DNA from: CAIYTF01 sp963664845
GTDB lineage: Bacteria > Bacteroidota > Ignavibacteria > Ignavibacteriales > Ignavibacteriaceae
Direction: 5' to 3'
DNA: 64,000 nt
NCBI GenBank assembly: GCA_963664845.1
Contig: OY761615.1
Coordinates: 5,766,001-5,830,000, forward strand
Of the stretch, positions 47,549 through 56,081 are shown in pieces. Under the pieces are notes generated by a model. That model ran no database searches and had not been told where the DNA came from. It saw only the letters and a program-made list of their open reading frames with translations. A program made the translations under genes and the position numbers. The first letter of the stretch is position 1. Each line of letters opens with the position of its first letter.

Positions 47549-47622
47549 GGGCTTGTAGCTCAGTTGGTTAGAGCAGCTGACTCATAATCAGCGGGTCGGG
47601 GGTTCAAGTCCCTCCGAGCCCA
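47549..47622 (+). tRNA. tRNA with CAU anticodon (elongator Met or Ile2)
   Basis: 74 bases: acceptor GGGCTTG/CGAGCCC (one T-G pair), D-arm, anticodon stem GCTGA/TCAGC with loop CTCATAA (anticodon CAT), T-arm GGGGGTTCAAGTCCCTC. CCA is not encoded, unlike tRNA-Pro in this window. Elongator methionine or lysidine-modified isoleucine cannot be separated from sequence alone. It borders a probable integrated element. Confidence 0.9.
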
Positions 47623-47627
47623 CAAGT

Positions 47628-47662
47628 AAAGTGCGAAAATGTAACGTTTTCGCACTTTTTTA
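47628..47662. terminator. Terminator after the CAU tRNA
   Basis: AAAGTGCGAAAA / TTTTCGCACTTT with a seven-base loop, followed by T-rich sequence. Confidence 0.8.
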
Positions 47663-47714
47663 TTTTAAAGACATCCGTTGTCCCGATGACAAATGCAAGT
47701 ATGGATACATCAAT

Positions 47715-47745
47715 TGTCCGAAAAATGTCCGAATAAATGTCCGAA
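47715..47745. repeat. Three phased TGTCCGAA direct repeats
   Basis: TGTCCGAA occurs at 47715, 47726 and 47738, spaced 11 and 12 bases, i.e. about one helical turn. This is iteron-like and sits between the tRNA and the nested inverted repeat. Confidence 0.55.
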
Positions 47746-47951
47746 AATTTCCGGGTCTTTTGTACAGCATTTCAATGAAGATCATTACTCAAAAACGCCT
47801 GGCTTTTCCACCGCAATAAAACTGTAATGATTTTTCACAAATTATGTAATAGCTTTGTTTATAAGGAATTACGGCGTTTTTATATTACAAAAATAAGGAG
47901 TTTGGCTGCCCGGGTCAAGTAATTTCTTTTCAGTGTGATCCCTGGGCGCGC

Positions 47952-48051
47952 GGACAAAAAGACAAAAGTCAGCCTCTTTATTCATTACACACGTCCGAAT
48001 ATTTATTAATATAGTGTGTATCATTTCTCATATATTTTTGTCTTTTTGTCC
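47952..48051. repeat. Nested inverted repeat, candidate replication origin
   Basis: A perfect 16-base inverted repeat (GGACAAAAAGACAAAA at 47952, its complement at 48036) encloses a second pair (TACACAC at 47986, GTGTGTA at 48014) around an AT-rich centre. It begins 15 bases past the primase/helicase stop. Confidence 0.55.
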
Positions 48052-48066
48052 TGTATTCACAAAAAG

Positions 48067-50391
48067 TCACTTTTTAGCGAGAAAATAGGCCCTGTCGCCA
48101 TCAATTTTCTTGTTCTTATCATATTCATACCCGTAATGACGGGCAAAATGTTCCACCCATTTTGAAAAGGTGTTCAGTGTCAGTTTATCATGTCCGGGGT
48201 ATGATTGCTGAAAACTCTCCAGCAAGGCCTTTTTCTTGTTAGGTTCTGTCATGTCCCGGTCCGTGATAAATTCCGCAAAATCGCCGTCGGTGTCGGCGGC
48301 AAGCCGTTTCACGGTTACGGAATCGAAATCAATATTGATGAGACCTTTCCGTAAAAAGAGCTGGGCGCATTCCATTCCAAAATTATCGAATGCACTCCAG
48401 TCCGCTTCGTTCCATTCAGCGCCAAAAAATTCCTTTCCGAAATCGTTAATTGGCTGCCGCTTCGCTCCGTAGTGGTCCGCCAGGGCAAACACGTATTGCC
48501 GCCGCATATGGGATTCCTCGCTTCCTTTTATCATATAGTTTGTTGCAATAATAATCTTTGGCGCATCCTCTTTCCTGATGTTGATCGCCGGCCGGTGTTT
48601 CTTTTCAATCGTCCAGTCATCGGTGATCAGGTTGAACAGCCGTTCAAAGTCAAATCCTTTGCCTATGTCATTGAAGAACAGTACCTGGTCTCCGATCTCT
48701 GTTTTCTGGAAGGGGAAGCCTTTCCTGAAATCGAAGTTTTTGCCATCCTCAAATTGCCATTTCCGGAAGTACTTGAACGAGTTCCCGATGATGCTCTTCC
48801 CGGTTCCCCCGACGGCCCCGCTGCTGAGTTTTTCATCTATGAGGATTACGGCTTTCGTCAGTGACGGTATCTTGTAATGATGCAGCATGTAGCCGTACAT
48901 CGACATGAAAGCCTCAAATCGTTTTTCATCTTTGCCGCAGATATTCAGCACGAAGTTTCGGAAATCATTTTCGGCTGGTCCCTGTATGAATTGCCGCTGC
49001 ATTATAGCGTCTTTCCAGATGCAGTCACTTAATTCAGTATAGGGCTTCTGCGTTATCCTCGCAGCGGTCACTTCCACAAAACAATTCGAGTAATAGAAAT
49101 ACATCGCTTCCGCGGTGTCCTTTTGAAACGTGAGATCCGTTGCATGGATGCACCGGAGGAAATTCTCCCCGAAATAGGTGTTAACACTTTTCATAACAGC
49201 GTTTTCAAGCATCGCCCTCGTAATTCCCGGTTCCACCGGATCAGGCAATACGTTCCTTATATAATCAAACACGAAGTCCTGAATATGGCTTATATAAACT
49301 TCCTCGACTATTTTACCGACCAGTCGGACAAAAATGGCTTCCTTGCCAGGATACCAGCGGTAAAACCCGTTGTCAGTAAGGAACTCGATGAACTTACTCC
49401 GTACGAGCTGAAGTTTTCCATCCTCACCCAGGAACCAAAAAACAGCCTCCTCCTTTTTCATTCCCATTTCTTTGGCGATATAGAAAATACTGCCAACGGT
49501 TGTCCGCCCGTCATAGTCACGGAGGAAGCTGTCGAATTTTTTATTGATGGTTGTTTCGGTGTCTTTATAGTGAGGATTCTTTAGGCTCAGCTCGATAAAA
49601 TATTTCCTGCCCGACTCGCCCAGTGAAGCAAGCCCCATTCCTATCCGCAGCCATTCCTCATAACTCCCCTGGGGTAAGTTCACTGAAAGGTAAGCTATTG
49701 AATCAAATAATTTCTTTTCCTCATAACGGTTCAGTTCACGCTTTTTGACAGGATTTTGCTTTCCCATTCCTGGCAGCGCTTTGTCCTTTACCTCAGGAAG
49801 TATGCAATGCTTCTTGACCACATCTATCAGCTTGTCAACTTGTATTTCCGCTATCACGCCGGAATTATCCCTGTTCAGGAAGCGGTACCGTTGCCCTGAT
49901 TCGTGCAAGGATGGCGGTGCGGCAGTCTGACAGTCTTTTATCCTGATCTCCATATGATCGTAGGGTTCGCTGTCGCCGGTTAGTTGAGGCTTTAGTTTTA
50001 TCACTCCGGCTTCTTTGCCATATAGTTGGTAGAGTTTTTCTCGGTTGCCTCTCAGGTAGAACCATACATGAAATCCGTTCCCGCTGCCGCTCTGAACGAT
50101 CCAACCATACTGCAAATGCAGTCCGAGGTCTTCAACCAGTTGCGCGATTGCTTCCTCATTCTCCACCTTATCGAAATCCAGCGCACACAGATCATTGATC
50201 CCGCAGACAATCCCGATCCCGGTCGCTTTTTCCCAGCGCATTCCCTCAATATCCTGTATTGTCTGCTTTTCCTTTTCGAACCGTTTCCAGTCCCCGGTTG
50301 GCCGCTTATACTCAAGGGCAAGGACATTGCATCCAAATCGTTCATGGTAATTTTTGGCAACCGAACAAAGATCGATATTTTCATTATCCAT
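48067..50391 (-). CDS. Primase-polymerase / SF3 helicase replication protein
   Basis: 774 residues from the ATG at 50391, chosen because AAAGGA precedes it; the ATG at 50409 has no such site. The N-terminal prim-pol domain has the metal motif CALDFDK and the SGSGNGFHVWFYL histidine motif. A PriCT-like helical region follows. The SF3 helicase near 500-650 has Walker A GGTGKSIIGNSF (K532), a Walker B-like VLFFNDIGK and IIIATNY. A C-terminal winged-helix-like segment ends the protein. Such proteins start and drive replication of plasmids, phage satellites and integrative elements. It overlaps the recombinase by eight bases. Confidence 0.85.
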   Translation of the reverse strand: MDNENIDLCSVAKNYHERFGCNVLALEYKRPTGDWKRFEKEKQTIQDIEGMRWEKATGIGIVCGINDLCALDFDKVENEEAIAQLVEDLGLHLQYGWIVQSGSGNGFHVWFYLRGNREKLYQLYGKEAGVIKLKPQLTGDSEPYDHMEIRIKDCQTAAPPSLHESGQRYRFLNRDNSGVIAEIQVDKLIDVVKKHCILPEVKDKALPGMGKQNPVKKRELNRYEEKKLFDSIAYLSVNLPQGSYEEWLRIGMGLASLGESGRKYFIELSLKNPHYKDTETTINKKFDSFLRDYDGRTTVGSIFYIAKEMGMKKEEAVFWFLGEDGKLQLVRSKFIEFLTDNGFYRWYPGKEAIFVRLVGKIVEEVYISHIQDFVFDYIRNVLPDPVEPGITRAMLENAVMKSVNTYFGENFLRCIHATDLTFQKDTAEAMYFYYSNCFVEVTAARITQKPYTELSDCIWKDAIMQRQFIQGPAENDFRNFVLNICGKDEKRFEAFMSMYGYMLHHYKIPSLTKAVILIDEKLSSGAVGGTGKSIIGNSFKYFRKWQFEDGKNFDFRKGFPFQKTEIGDQVLFFNDIGKGFDFERLFNLITDDWTIEKKHRPAINIRKEDAPKIIIATNYMIKGSEESHMRRQYVFALADHYGAKRQPINDFGKEFFGAEWNEADWSAFDNFGMECAQLFLRKGLINIDFDSVTVKRLAADTDGDFAEFITDRDMTEPNKKKALLESFQQSYPGHDKLTLNTFSKWVEHFARHYGYEYDKNKKIDGDRAYFLAKK

Positions 50392-51454
50392 TGTTACCGT
50401 CCTTTCCATTCATAAAGCGTAAGTCCGACTTTGGCTCTTCGGACTTGGGCGGCTGATTAAATACGCTGACTGCATCTTTGAGAGAATTCATGTTCATGTG
50501 CGCATAAATTTGTGTTGTAATGATCGAACTATGTCCCAGCAGCTCCTTAACTGAGTACAACGGCACTCCCAGTTGCACAAGGTTAGAAGCAAATGAATGC
50601 CTCAATGTATGGAAATGAAAGCCTTTGTTAACCCCCGCCTTGGTGCATGCCCGCTTAAACCGCCTCGAAGCATAGTCCTTTGAAATCATACATCCGTTTC
50701 GGTTAACGAACACATAATCCTGCAGCCTGAGTATTTTTTCTGTGCTTGCGTTGATCCTGGCAGCATGAGCTGCTTGCCGCCTGGTCAACAGGGCGGTAAT
50801 TTCATCACACATGGGAATTACGCGTTGCTTCCTGGATTTTGTAAAGAAACTTTCATCGCCTATAGTGAGGATTCTTTTTTCCAGGTCAACATTGTTCCAG
50901 GTTAGGGATACTATTTTATTCAGCCGGCAGCCGGTATAAAACCCGAAAATGGCTATATCGCGTAAAACAATATGAGTGATCTTGGCGGTTACCAGTTCCA
51001 GTTCGGCAATGGTCATGAAAAGCGGTTTCAGGTCCTGTTTACGGGGCAGTTTAACCTTAACGAAAGGATTCTTGTCGATATAGCCCCAGCTCAATGCCTT
51101 ATTAAACGCGGCCTTGATATTCCGGTAATATACCCGGTATCCCTTCTTTACTTTTTCCTGAAGGGAAATAATGTAGTTTTCAGATGCCTGCAAGCCCAGT
51201 TCCTGAAGTATCAATGTTTTCCCGAAGTGGTCTTCAAAATGCTGGTTTGAGACTTTAATGGATGCAAGGTATGAGGCTGAAAAAGTCCCCTTAACAAACT
51301 GCTCATATTCATCCCTGAACGCGTTCCAGCGCTTTGGCTCGCTGTTCGTCGGAGCAGCAGGTTTTTCTTCCAGTTCGTTTCCATACTTATCGAGCAGCCT
51401 TTTCAGCTTCTCCACTCCGAATTGCTGCAATATATCATCAATGTCTTTATTCAT
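50384..51454 (-). CDS. Tyrosine site-specific recombinase (integrase)
   Basis: 356 residues from the ATG at 51454, preceded by GAGGTGG; the upstream frame to 51538 is rejected. A SAM-like core-binding domain (residues about 50-140) precedes the catalytic domain: first Arg in GFYTGCRLNKIVSL, Lys in FFTKSRKQRVIPM, HTLRHSFASNL, LLGHSS and nucleophile Y317 in IYAHMN. All five catalytic positions are present, so it is probably active. No excisionase or CRISPR partner is visible. It would insert and excise the element, possibly at the neighbouring tRNA. Confidence 0.93.
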   Translation of the reverse strand: MNKDIDDILQQFGVEKLKRLLDKYGNELEEKPAAPTNSEPKRWNAFRDEYEQFVKGTFSASYLASIKVSNQHFEDHFGKTLILQELGLQASENYIISLQEKVKKGYRVYYRNIKAAFNKALSWGYIDKNPFVKVKLPRKQDLKPLFMTIAELELVTAKITHIVLRDIAIFGFYTGCRLNKIVSLTWNNVDLEKRILTIGDESFFTKSRKQRVIPMCDEITALLTRRQAAHAARINASTEKILRLQDYVFVNRNGCMISKDYASRRFKRACTKAGVNKGFHFHTLRHSFASNLVQLGVPLYSVKELLGHSSIITTQIYAHMNMNSLKDAVSVFNQPPKSEEPKSDLRFMNGKDGNNG

Positions 51455-51623
51455 GATTCCACCTCGTGGATGCATTGTTTTGAACTCTTTGCAAACAGCA
51501 AATGCCGTCGGACTTACTCTGCAAAGGCTGCCGGGCAAGTGATCCTGTCCGGGATAATTCAGGATATTTTTTCATACCATTTCCATAAAGAAACACGTAA
51601 AATTTTTCCAAAAGCTAAAGGGT

Positions 51624-51658
51624 AAAAGCGGCACAGTTTCAGAAACTGTGCCGCTTTT
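51624..51658. repeat. Palindrome A of a three-member family
   Basis: A perfect 16-base stem (AAAAGCGGCACAGTTT / complement) over loop CAG. It has the ACAGTTTC-GAAACTG core shared with palindromes B and C. Confidence 0.8.
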
Positions 51659-51724
51659 TAAAATATTTTTTTGACCGTTTTTTGCGACCAGATTACTTCT
51701 ATAATGCAAAACTACTCCGGTAAC

Positions 51725-51751
51725 CGACCACAGTTTCTGAAACCGTGGTCG
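51725..51751. repeat. Palindrome B of a three-member family
   Basis: CGACCACAGTTT over loop CTG, with one A/C mismatch. The core GTTTCTGAAAC is shared. Confidence 0.7.
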
Positions 51752-51850
51752 ATTCGAAACTATTTTCACAAATTGGGCAGTATCAAATATCAAGTTCATC
51801 TCTGTTTTGGGCTCATTTCTAAAAAGAATTTCTACCAATCTATTTTGTTT

Positions 51851-51881
51851 AAATGTTGCGGACGTGCAGTTCGCAACATTT
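51851..51881. repeat. Separate hairpin AAATGTTGCG / CGCAACATTT
   Basis: A 10-base perfect stem over an 11-base loop, followed by A/T-rich sequence; terminator-like. It does not share the core of the other three. Confidence 0.55.
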
Positions 51882-52035
51882 TTAAAAATATTTTTTATGT
51901 GCGATTTGGGGCCATTTCAGTCGTGTTTTAGCGTTTTTTCGGCATTTTCGGGCGAGTTCTACTGTTTCTCGCTTCAGAAAGGCCATTTGATTTCCGTGTT
52001 TTCTGTGTCTTCCGTGGTTGCAAAGGTAATGTCCA

Positions 52036-52068
52036 AAATCCGCACAGTTTCGGAAACTGCGCGGTTTT
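52036..52068. repeat. Palindrome C of a three-member family
   Basis: AAATCCGCACAGTTT over loop CGG with two mismatches. The core GTTTCGGAAAC is shared. Confidence 0.7.
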
Positions 52069-52277
52069 CGTAGATATTATTAAACTTTTCGATGAGTATA
52101 AAATGAGGAGGCCAGTACGAGATAGGCTGTTTGATTTTTGTTTTAAAATCTGGGTTGAGTGGGAAAGCCCAAAATCATGATTTTATTTATACTTGAGTAA
52201 CTTCTTTGGACAAATAGGGGTCAGTCATGATCTAAAGTCTACATTGGATAAATTGAAACTAAACTGTTTCCTAAGGC

Positions 52278-52532
52278 TCACGGTTTTGTCAGGGATGCTA
52301 CCACGGGCTGAATGATTTGATTATAAAACTCATCCAGCGACAAATTTGCAATTTCTGGTGCTTTTATTTCTGCAGTGGCTTTTAGTTTCATAATATCACT
52401 GGTTAATTGGTCCGGGTATTTTTTCTCCTCACCGAGAATGTGATTTGAAATATTGATCATGGAAACATCCTGTACAATCCCGATTGCCAGTTTTAAGGAG
52501 TCCCTATCGAAAATAGTTGAGTAGCTTTTCAT
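52278..52532 (-). CDS. Small hypothetical protein
   Basis: 84 residues, mainly helical, no signal peptide or known motif (IFDRDSLKLAIGIVQDV; KLKATAEIKAPEIANL). AAGGAAAC lies just before the ATG. The A/T content and start signal suggest a real gene, but it has no operon partner. Confidence 0.5.
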   Translation of the reverse strand: MKSYSTIFDRDSLKLAIGIVQDVSMINISNHILGEEKKYPDQLTSDIMKLKATAEIKAPEIANLSLDEFYNQIIQPVVASLTKP

Positions 52533-52652
52533 GAGTTTCCTTTTCTAAAGAAGATTAACTATTATATTGTGTAATGTTGCAGGTAAGCCCACTCAGGAAA
52601 GGAATACTGTCTTCTGAGTTTTTTTTGCGTGTAGCCGAAATAGGTGCCAAAG

Positions 52653-52970
52653 CTATTCTTCATTGATAACCAAAACGCTGGCTGTCGCAATGGCATAATA
52701 CTGCACCGTGCCTTTTATTTTGATCTGTTCTCCTTTATTTGGCAAGGGTCTGTTTGTTATCACGATGATAGAGCCGGTCCCATCATCAACCGAGAAATAA
52801 TTGACGATGAAAAGAGCAAAAACGTCGGTAACTTTCCCTGATACCGTAACTTTTTTGTCCACGTAATCACGCGGGTGATCCGTGATGTCTTTTATCTGTG
52901 TATTGGATGAACAACTTAGAAAGAGAATGGCCAGGCTGGCCGCGAAAACAAGTATACTTATCCTTTTCAT
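52653..52970 (-). CDS. OB-fold lipoprotein
   Basis: 105 residues. Lipobox ILFLSCSS near 16-21, then a compact beta-barrel pattern of the OB/tRNA_anti type (KKVTVSGKVTDVFAL ... GTGSIIVIT ... GEQIKIKGTVQY). AGGAT precedes the ATG. It is likely a small periplasmic or outer-membrane lipoprotein of unknown ligand. Confidence 0.7.
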   Translation of the reverse strand: MKRISILVFAASLAILFLSCSSNTQIKDITDHPRDYVDKKVTVSGKVTDVFALFIVNYFSVDDGTGSIIVITNRPLPNKGEQIKIKGTVQYYAIATASVLVINEE

Positions 52971-53097
52971 GTTTTATCCTGATTATTTCGTGATTAAAAG
53001 CAAAATGTACATTTTTAGCATCCCCATCGGGTAACACCTTGGATTCTGCTCATCGGTAAAAAGCCTTATTGAGCGATTTAATCGATGTTTATATCTT

Positions 53098-53610
53098 TCA
53101 ATTTGTAAGATCTCTGTTAAGCGGACAGATTCTGTCAAGATATGCCAGGAGGTAGTGGTTAGCTACTCCGTTAATAATGACCGCGAGAGCGAAAAAAACG
53201 GTTCCTGATTGCACTTCAATATTGAGTAATAAGGAGTTCGATTTGAAGGAAACAATCAGCAAGGCAATCACAAATACGTCCATCATTGACCATTTCCCGG
53301 CGTTTTTAATGATATGCAGCAGTTTCCGAGCATTTCCGGAGCTTGAAAAAAAAAGCGCATACCCCTGAATCGATATTTTGGCAATAGGGAAGAGGATCGA
53401 GAAAATTAAAATTACGAGGGCGAGGAATATTTTTTCCTCATCGAAGAGTAACCCGATTGATCCCAGAATGCTTATTTCATCATGAAAAAAGAAAAATTTA
53501 GTGGTTGTAAATACGGGAAGCGATACCCCTGCAATAAAACAAATGACAGAGGACAGGTACAGACACAGCAACAACGGCTTACTTGAGAGAACAGTAACTG
53601 ACTTTATCAT
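53098..53610 (-). CDS. PqiA-family membrane protein
   Basis: 170 residues, four membrane helices. The paraquat-inducible-A pattern is visible: SILGSIGLLFDEEK, ILFPIAKISIQGYAL and GKWSMMDVFVIALLI. Single-module PqiA proteins belong to membrane systems tied to lipid transport, but no MCE gene is adjacent. It probably belongs with the small lipoprotein gene next to it, 127 bases away. Confidence 0.8.
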   Translation of the reverse strand: MIKSVTVLSSKPLLLCLYLSSVICFIAGVSLPVFTTTKFFFFHDEISILGSIGLLFDEEKIFLALVILIFSILFPIAKISIQGYALFFSSSGNARKLLHIIKNAGKWSMMDVFVIALLIVSFKSNSLLLNIEVQSGTVFFALAVIINGVANHYLLAYLDRICPLNRDLTN

Positions 53611-54256
53611 ATGTATTTGATCCGTTAGTTAATGCTGCAATATAACAAAAAGTAGAATACGGATATATCTTCAGATAAAGGTGCAAGGTAAACACGGTGC
53701 AGAATATACAGTTTTCTTTAAAAGGATGCTAGTTCAAGTGGTGTTATGTGCAGTTGAACACAGCGGCAAAACCTTATATGCAGGGCCATATATTATTAAG
53801 CCATCAGGACTGAATGTGTAATATTTGGAAAAGAGTTAATAAATGGAGTTTAGTAAATTTGTTTTTCAGTCTGTCATAGCTGAAGCGTCAAAAGTGATCT
53901 GGCATGATTATTGTTTTGCAATATTTTAATTGACAATGATCGTCATTATAGGTAGATTAAACAATGAAAAGTTGATCTAAGACCTCATCTGGTTGTGGAT
54001 AACTTACCTGAGGCACTTGAGGAGTAATTGGCTGTTTTTATTTGGTTCTTCAATTGAATTATTACAAAATTCTGGGAAAATAAAGAATATATTTTCTTAA
54101 AACTCATAAATACTACTTTATGTGGAAATATACGGATACTCTTTATTTGGATTTGAAGAATTCCAAATGCTCAGTCTTTGACACATTTTTTGTTGATTAC
54201 TCGTTTGTTGTAGATATTGTTCCAACATTAATACATTAATACAATAAAGCTGTTAA
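53611..54256. other. 646-bp gap before the Hsp70-tubulin locus
   Basis: Very A/T-rich, no gene. A small palindrome AATGA-TCG-TCATT lies at 53935. It must contain the promoter for the downstream operon (a TTGACA lies at 54178, without a convincing -10). Confidence 0.4.
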
Positions 54257-55552
54257 ATGAAAAATAGCCTTTACTTATGCGTAAATATTTTGCTGTTACT
54301 AATAATTACTTGTATCTGTCTAAATTGCGCTAAAAGTAACCCAAAACCGGTCTGGAATTATTCCACAATAGATGTTACAGGACTTAATCCTTTAATATCG
54401 GAGGCTAAAGCTATCAATCTTGATGTGTATATTGATGCAACGACCTCTATGCAGGGATTCACAGTTAACCCAAATAGTTCTTATAATAAATTTTTGGGTG
54501 AAATTGAAACTGCAGCAAATACGAGTTGGGAAAAAACTAGCATAAAATATTTTAAGTTCGGCACAAGGATTAAGTCCATTGATCGCAATGAATTTCTTAA
54601 AGCTAAAATGGCCTCTTTTTACTCCGAAAAAGGGATTTATGAAGAGACTAAAATTGATTCTGTTATTTACAAAACTGATTTGTCAAGACTAAGTATTGTC
54701 GTTACTGATCTCTTCCAGACTGAATCTGATATTAATTCAATTGTTATCCAAATAAAAAATCGGTGCTTTGCAAAAAATATCCAAATTGCTGTGATGGGTA
54801 TACAAAGTTTCTATGATGGTAAAGTATTCGATGCAAAAGTTCCAGCATACCGGTTTGCCAGCAAAGAAAATGACGTAAAGACCTACCGTCCTTTTTACGC
54901 TATTATGTTTGGTGAACCTGAAAATATGCTTCGTCTTTTTTCCTCTCTGAAAAGTAAATCATTTATAAACGAACGTAATTTTGTTCTTATATCTAAATAT
55001 TTAGTAAATAAATATGTGACCAAGCTAACGAAAACTAAAGATTCAAAAGATATTTCAGTTAGAAAATCTGACGACGGAAAGAATATTTTTGAATTTACTA
55101 TGAAAGAAAAATCCCTCGAAGGGAATTTACAATTAGATGTCAGTTATGAAACTAATAAATATACCTACCATTTTTACCCGCAAAGGCTCGAAATCCAATC
55201 CAGTAAAAAGGTTTTGCTGCGAGATAGTGCAATAATAAGTGATAGTTGCTCTGCAAACGATATAAAAATAATTGATATGAAATGTTATGATGAGAAGATA
55301 TCAGCGATCTTACATTTAACTGTACCGGAAACACCTGGTATTTATTCATATAACTCCTGTTTGCAACTACCAATAATCGGGGGATATACAATACCGGATT
55401 GGGTCAGGGAGTTTTCTTCAGAAAATCCTAATCCTAAGAAAGATGCAAATAAAACCCTCAATTTTGAAAAATTTATTAATGACCTAATACAAGCTAATAT
55501 AGCCGTCGTTAAGCCTAAAGTTGCAAAAATGTATATAACCGTAAAGCATTAA
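54257..55552 (+). CDS. vWA-like lipoprotein, first gene of the Hsp70-tubulin locus
   Basis: 431 residues. The leader ends in CLNCAK with C24 as likely lipid site. The mature protein begins with a von Willebrand A-like pattern: DVYIDATTS with D60, T62 and S64 in the DxTxS metal positions, then a hydrophobic strand ending VVTDLF near 151 (the later Asp position) and IQIAVMGIQSF. The C-terminal half is beta-rich (SYETNKYTYHFYPQRL). Such domains bind a partner through a metal ion. The family of the C-terminal half is not recognised. It lies 23 bases from a membrane protein gene. Confidence 0.65.
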   Translation: MKNSLYLCVNILLLLIITCICLNCAKSNPKPVWNYSTIDVTGLNPLISEAKAINLDVYIDATTSMQGFTVNPNSSYNKFLGEIETAANTSWEKTSIKYFKFGTRIKSIDRNEFLKAKMASFYSEKGIYEETKIDSVIYKTDLSRLSIVVTDLFQTESDINSIVIQIKNRCFAKNIQIAVMGIQSFYDGKVFDAKVPAYRFASKENDVKTYRPFYAIMFGEPENMLRLFSSLKSKSFINERNFVLISKYLVNKYVTKLTKTKDSKDISVRKSDDGKNIFEFTMKEKSLEGNLQLDVSYETNKYTYHFYPQRLEIQSSKKVLLRDSAIISDSCSANDIKIIDMKCYDEKISAILHLTVPETPGIYSYNSCLQLPIIGGYTIPDWVREFSSENPNPKKDANKTLNFEKFINDLIQANIAVVKPKVAKMYITVKH

Positions 55553-55575
55553 ATGTTTTTCTATAATTAAATTGA

Positions 55576-56058
55576 ATGAGATATGTTATGAGAAAAATGC
55601 CTTTAAATTACTTACTGACGCTTATGTCTTCTGCCACACTTTGGATTGTACTTGGAATTTTTATTGGGAACAGTATTGGGGATAGCATTACGCTTGCCAC
55701 GATATCAGTGGAGTCCTTTCTAAATATTTTTAGGATGTTATTGGGTATTATCGCGGTACTTAGCCTGGTACTTATTTTTTATTGGTTTTATTACGGTAAT
55801 AAAGCCAGTACAGCTGGCGAACTAGATCGAGCAAAAAAAAAATATATTGTTTTGTTCATAACGGAAATAGTTTTTGCGGTAATAATGCTTATTGTTTTTA
55901 TTATTTTGTTGATAAATGAAGGGGTTGAAAGTTATAATTATGCTTTAATATTTGTATTGGGAAGTGTCTTAACATTTATCTTATTCTGGGTATCAACGCT
56001 ATATCTTTCACCCAAAAACGTTAAATTCCTACCGTTTTTAGCAAAAAAAATATTTTAA
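55576..56058 (+). CDS. Four-helix membrane protein
   Basis: 160 residues, four helices at about 12-34, 48-70, 88-110 and 122-142, with positive loops (NKASTAGELDRAKKKY) facing the cytoplasm. ATG codons at 55576, 55588 and 55597 are all possible starts. No family is recognised. It is embedded between the vWA lipoprotein and the tubulin-like gene and so is the likely membrane anchor of the system. Confidence 0.6.
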   Translation: MRYVMRKMPLNYLLTLMSSATLWIVLGIFIGNSIGDSITLATISVESFLNIFRMLLGIIAVLSLVLIFYWFYYGNKASTAGELDRAKKKYIVLFITEIVFAVIMLIVFIILLINEGVESYNYALIFVLGSVLTFILFWVSTLYLSPKNVKFLPFLAKKIF

Positions 56059-56081
56059 TAAAGTAAGCTGAGGAAGAAGTT

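Larger units (their letters stand above)
47623..52068. mobile_element. Probable small integrated element with primase-helicase and tyrosine recombinase
   Basis: Between the tRNA and about 52.07 kb lie only a primase/helicase gene, a tyrosine recombinase, a nested inverted repeat and several palindromes, all on one strand. This is the layout of small integrated plasmids or satellites. The outer limits are estimates: I did not find a duplicated tRNA 3' end that would mark att sites. Confidence 0.5.
51455..52277. other. 823-bp stem-loop-rich region beyond the integrase
   Basis: No supported gene. It contains four hairpins, listed separately, and the integrase upstream region. Three of them share one core. 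Confidence 0.5.

Noticed and set aside
47549..47622. Duplicated tRNA 3' end marking att sites
   Set aside because: I searched by eye in 51.5-54.2 kb and found only GTTCAAGT near 53733, which is too short to count.
47631..47819. 62-residue plus-strand frame after the CAU tRNA
   Set aside because: It begins in the tRNA terminator hairpin and spans the TGTCCGAA repeats; the cysteine pattern looks accidental.
51455..52277. Palindromes read as integron attC sites
   Set aside because: They lack the GTTRRRY-type ends, and the recombinase is not an integron type by its motifs.
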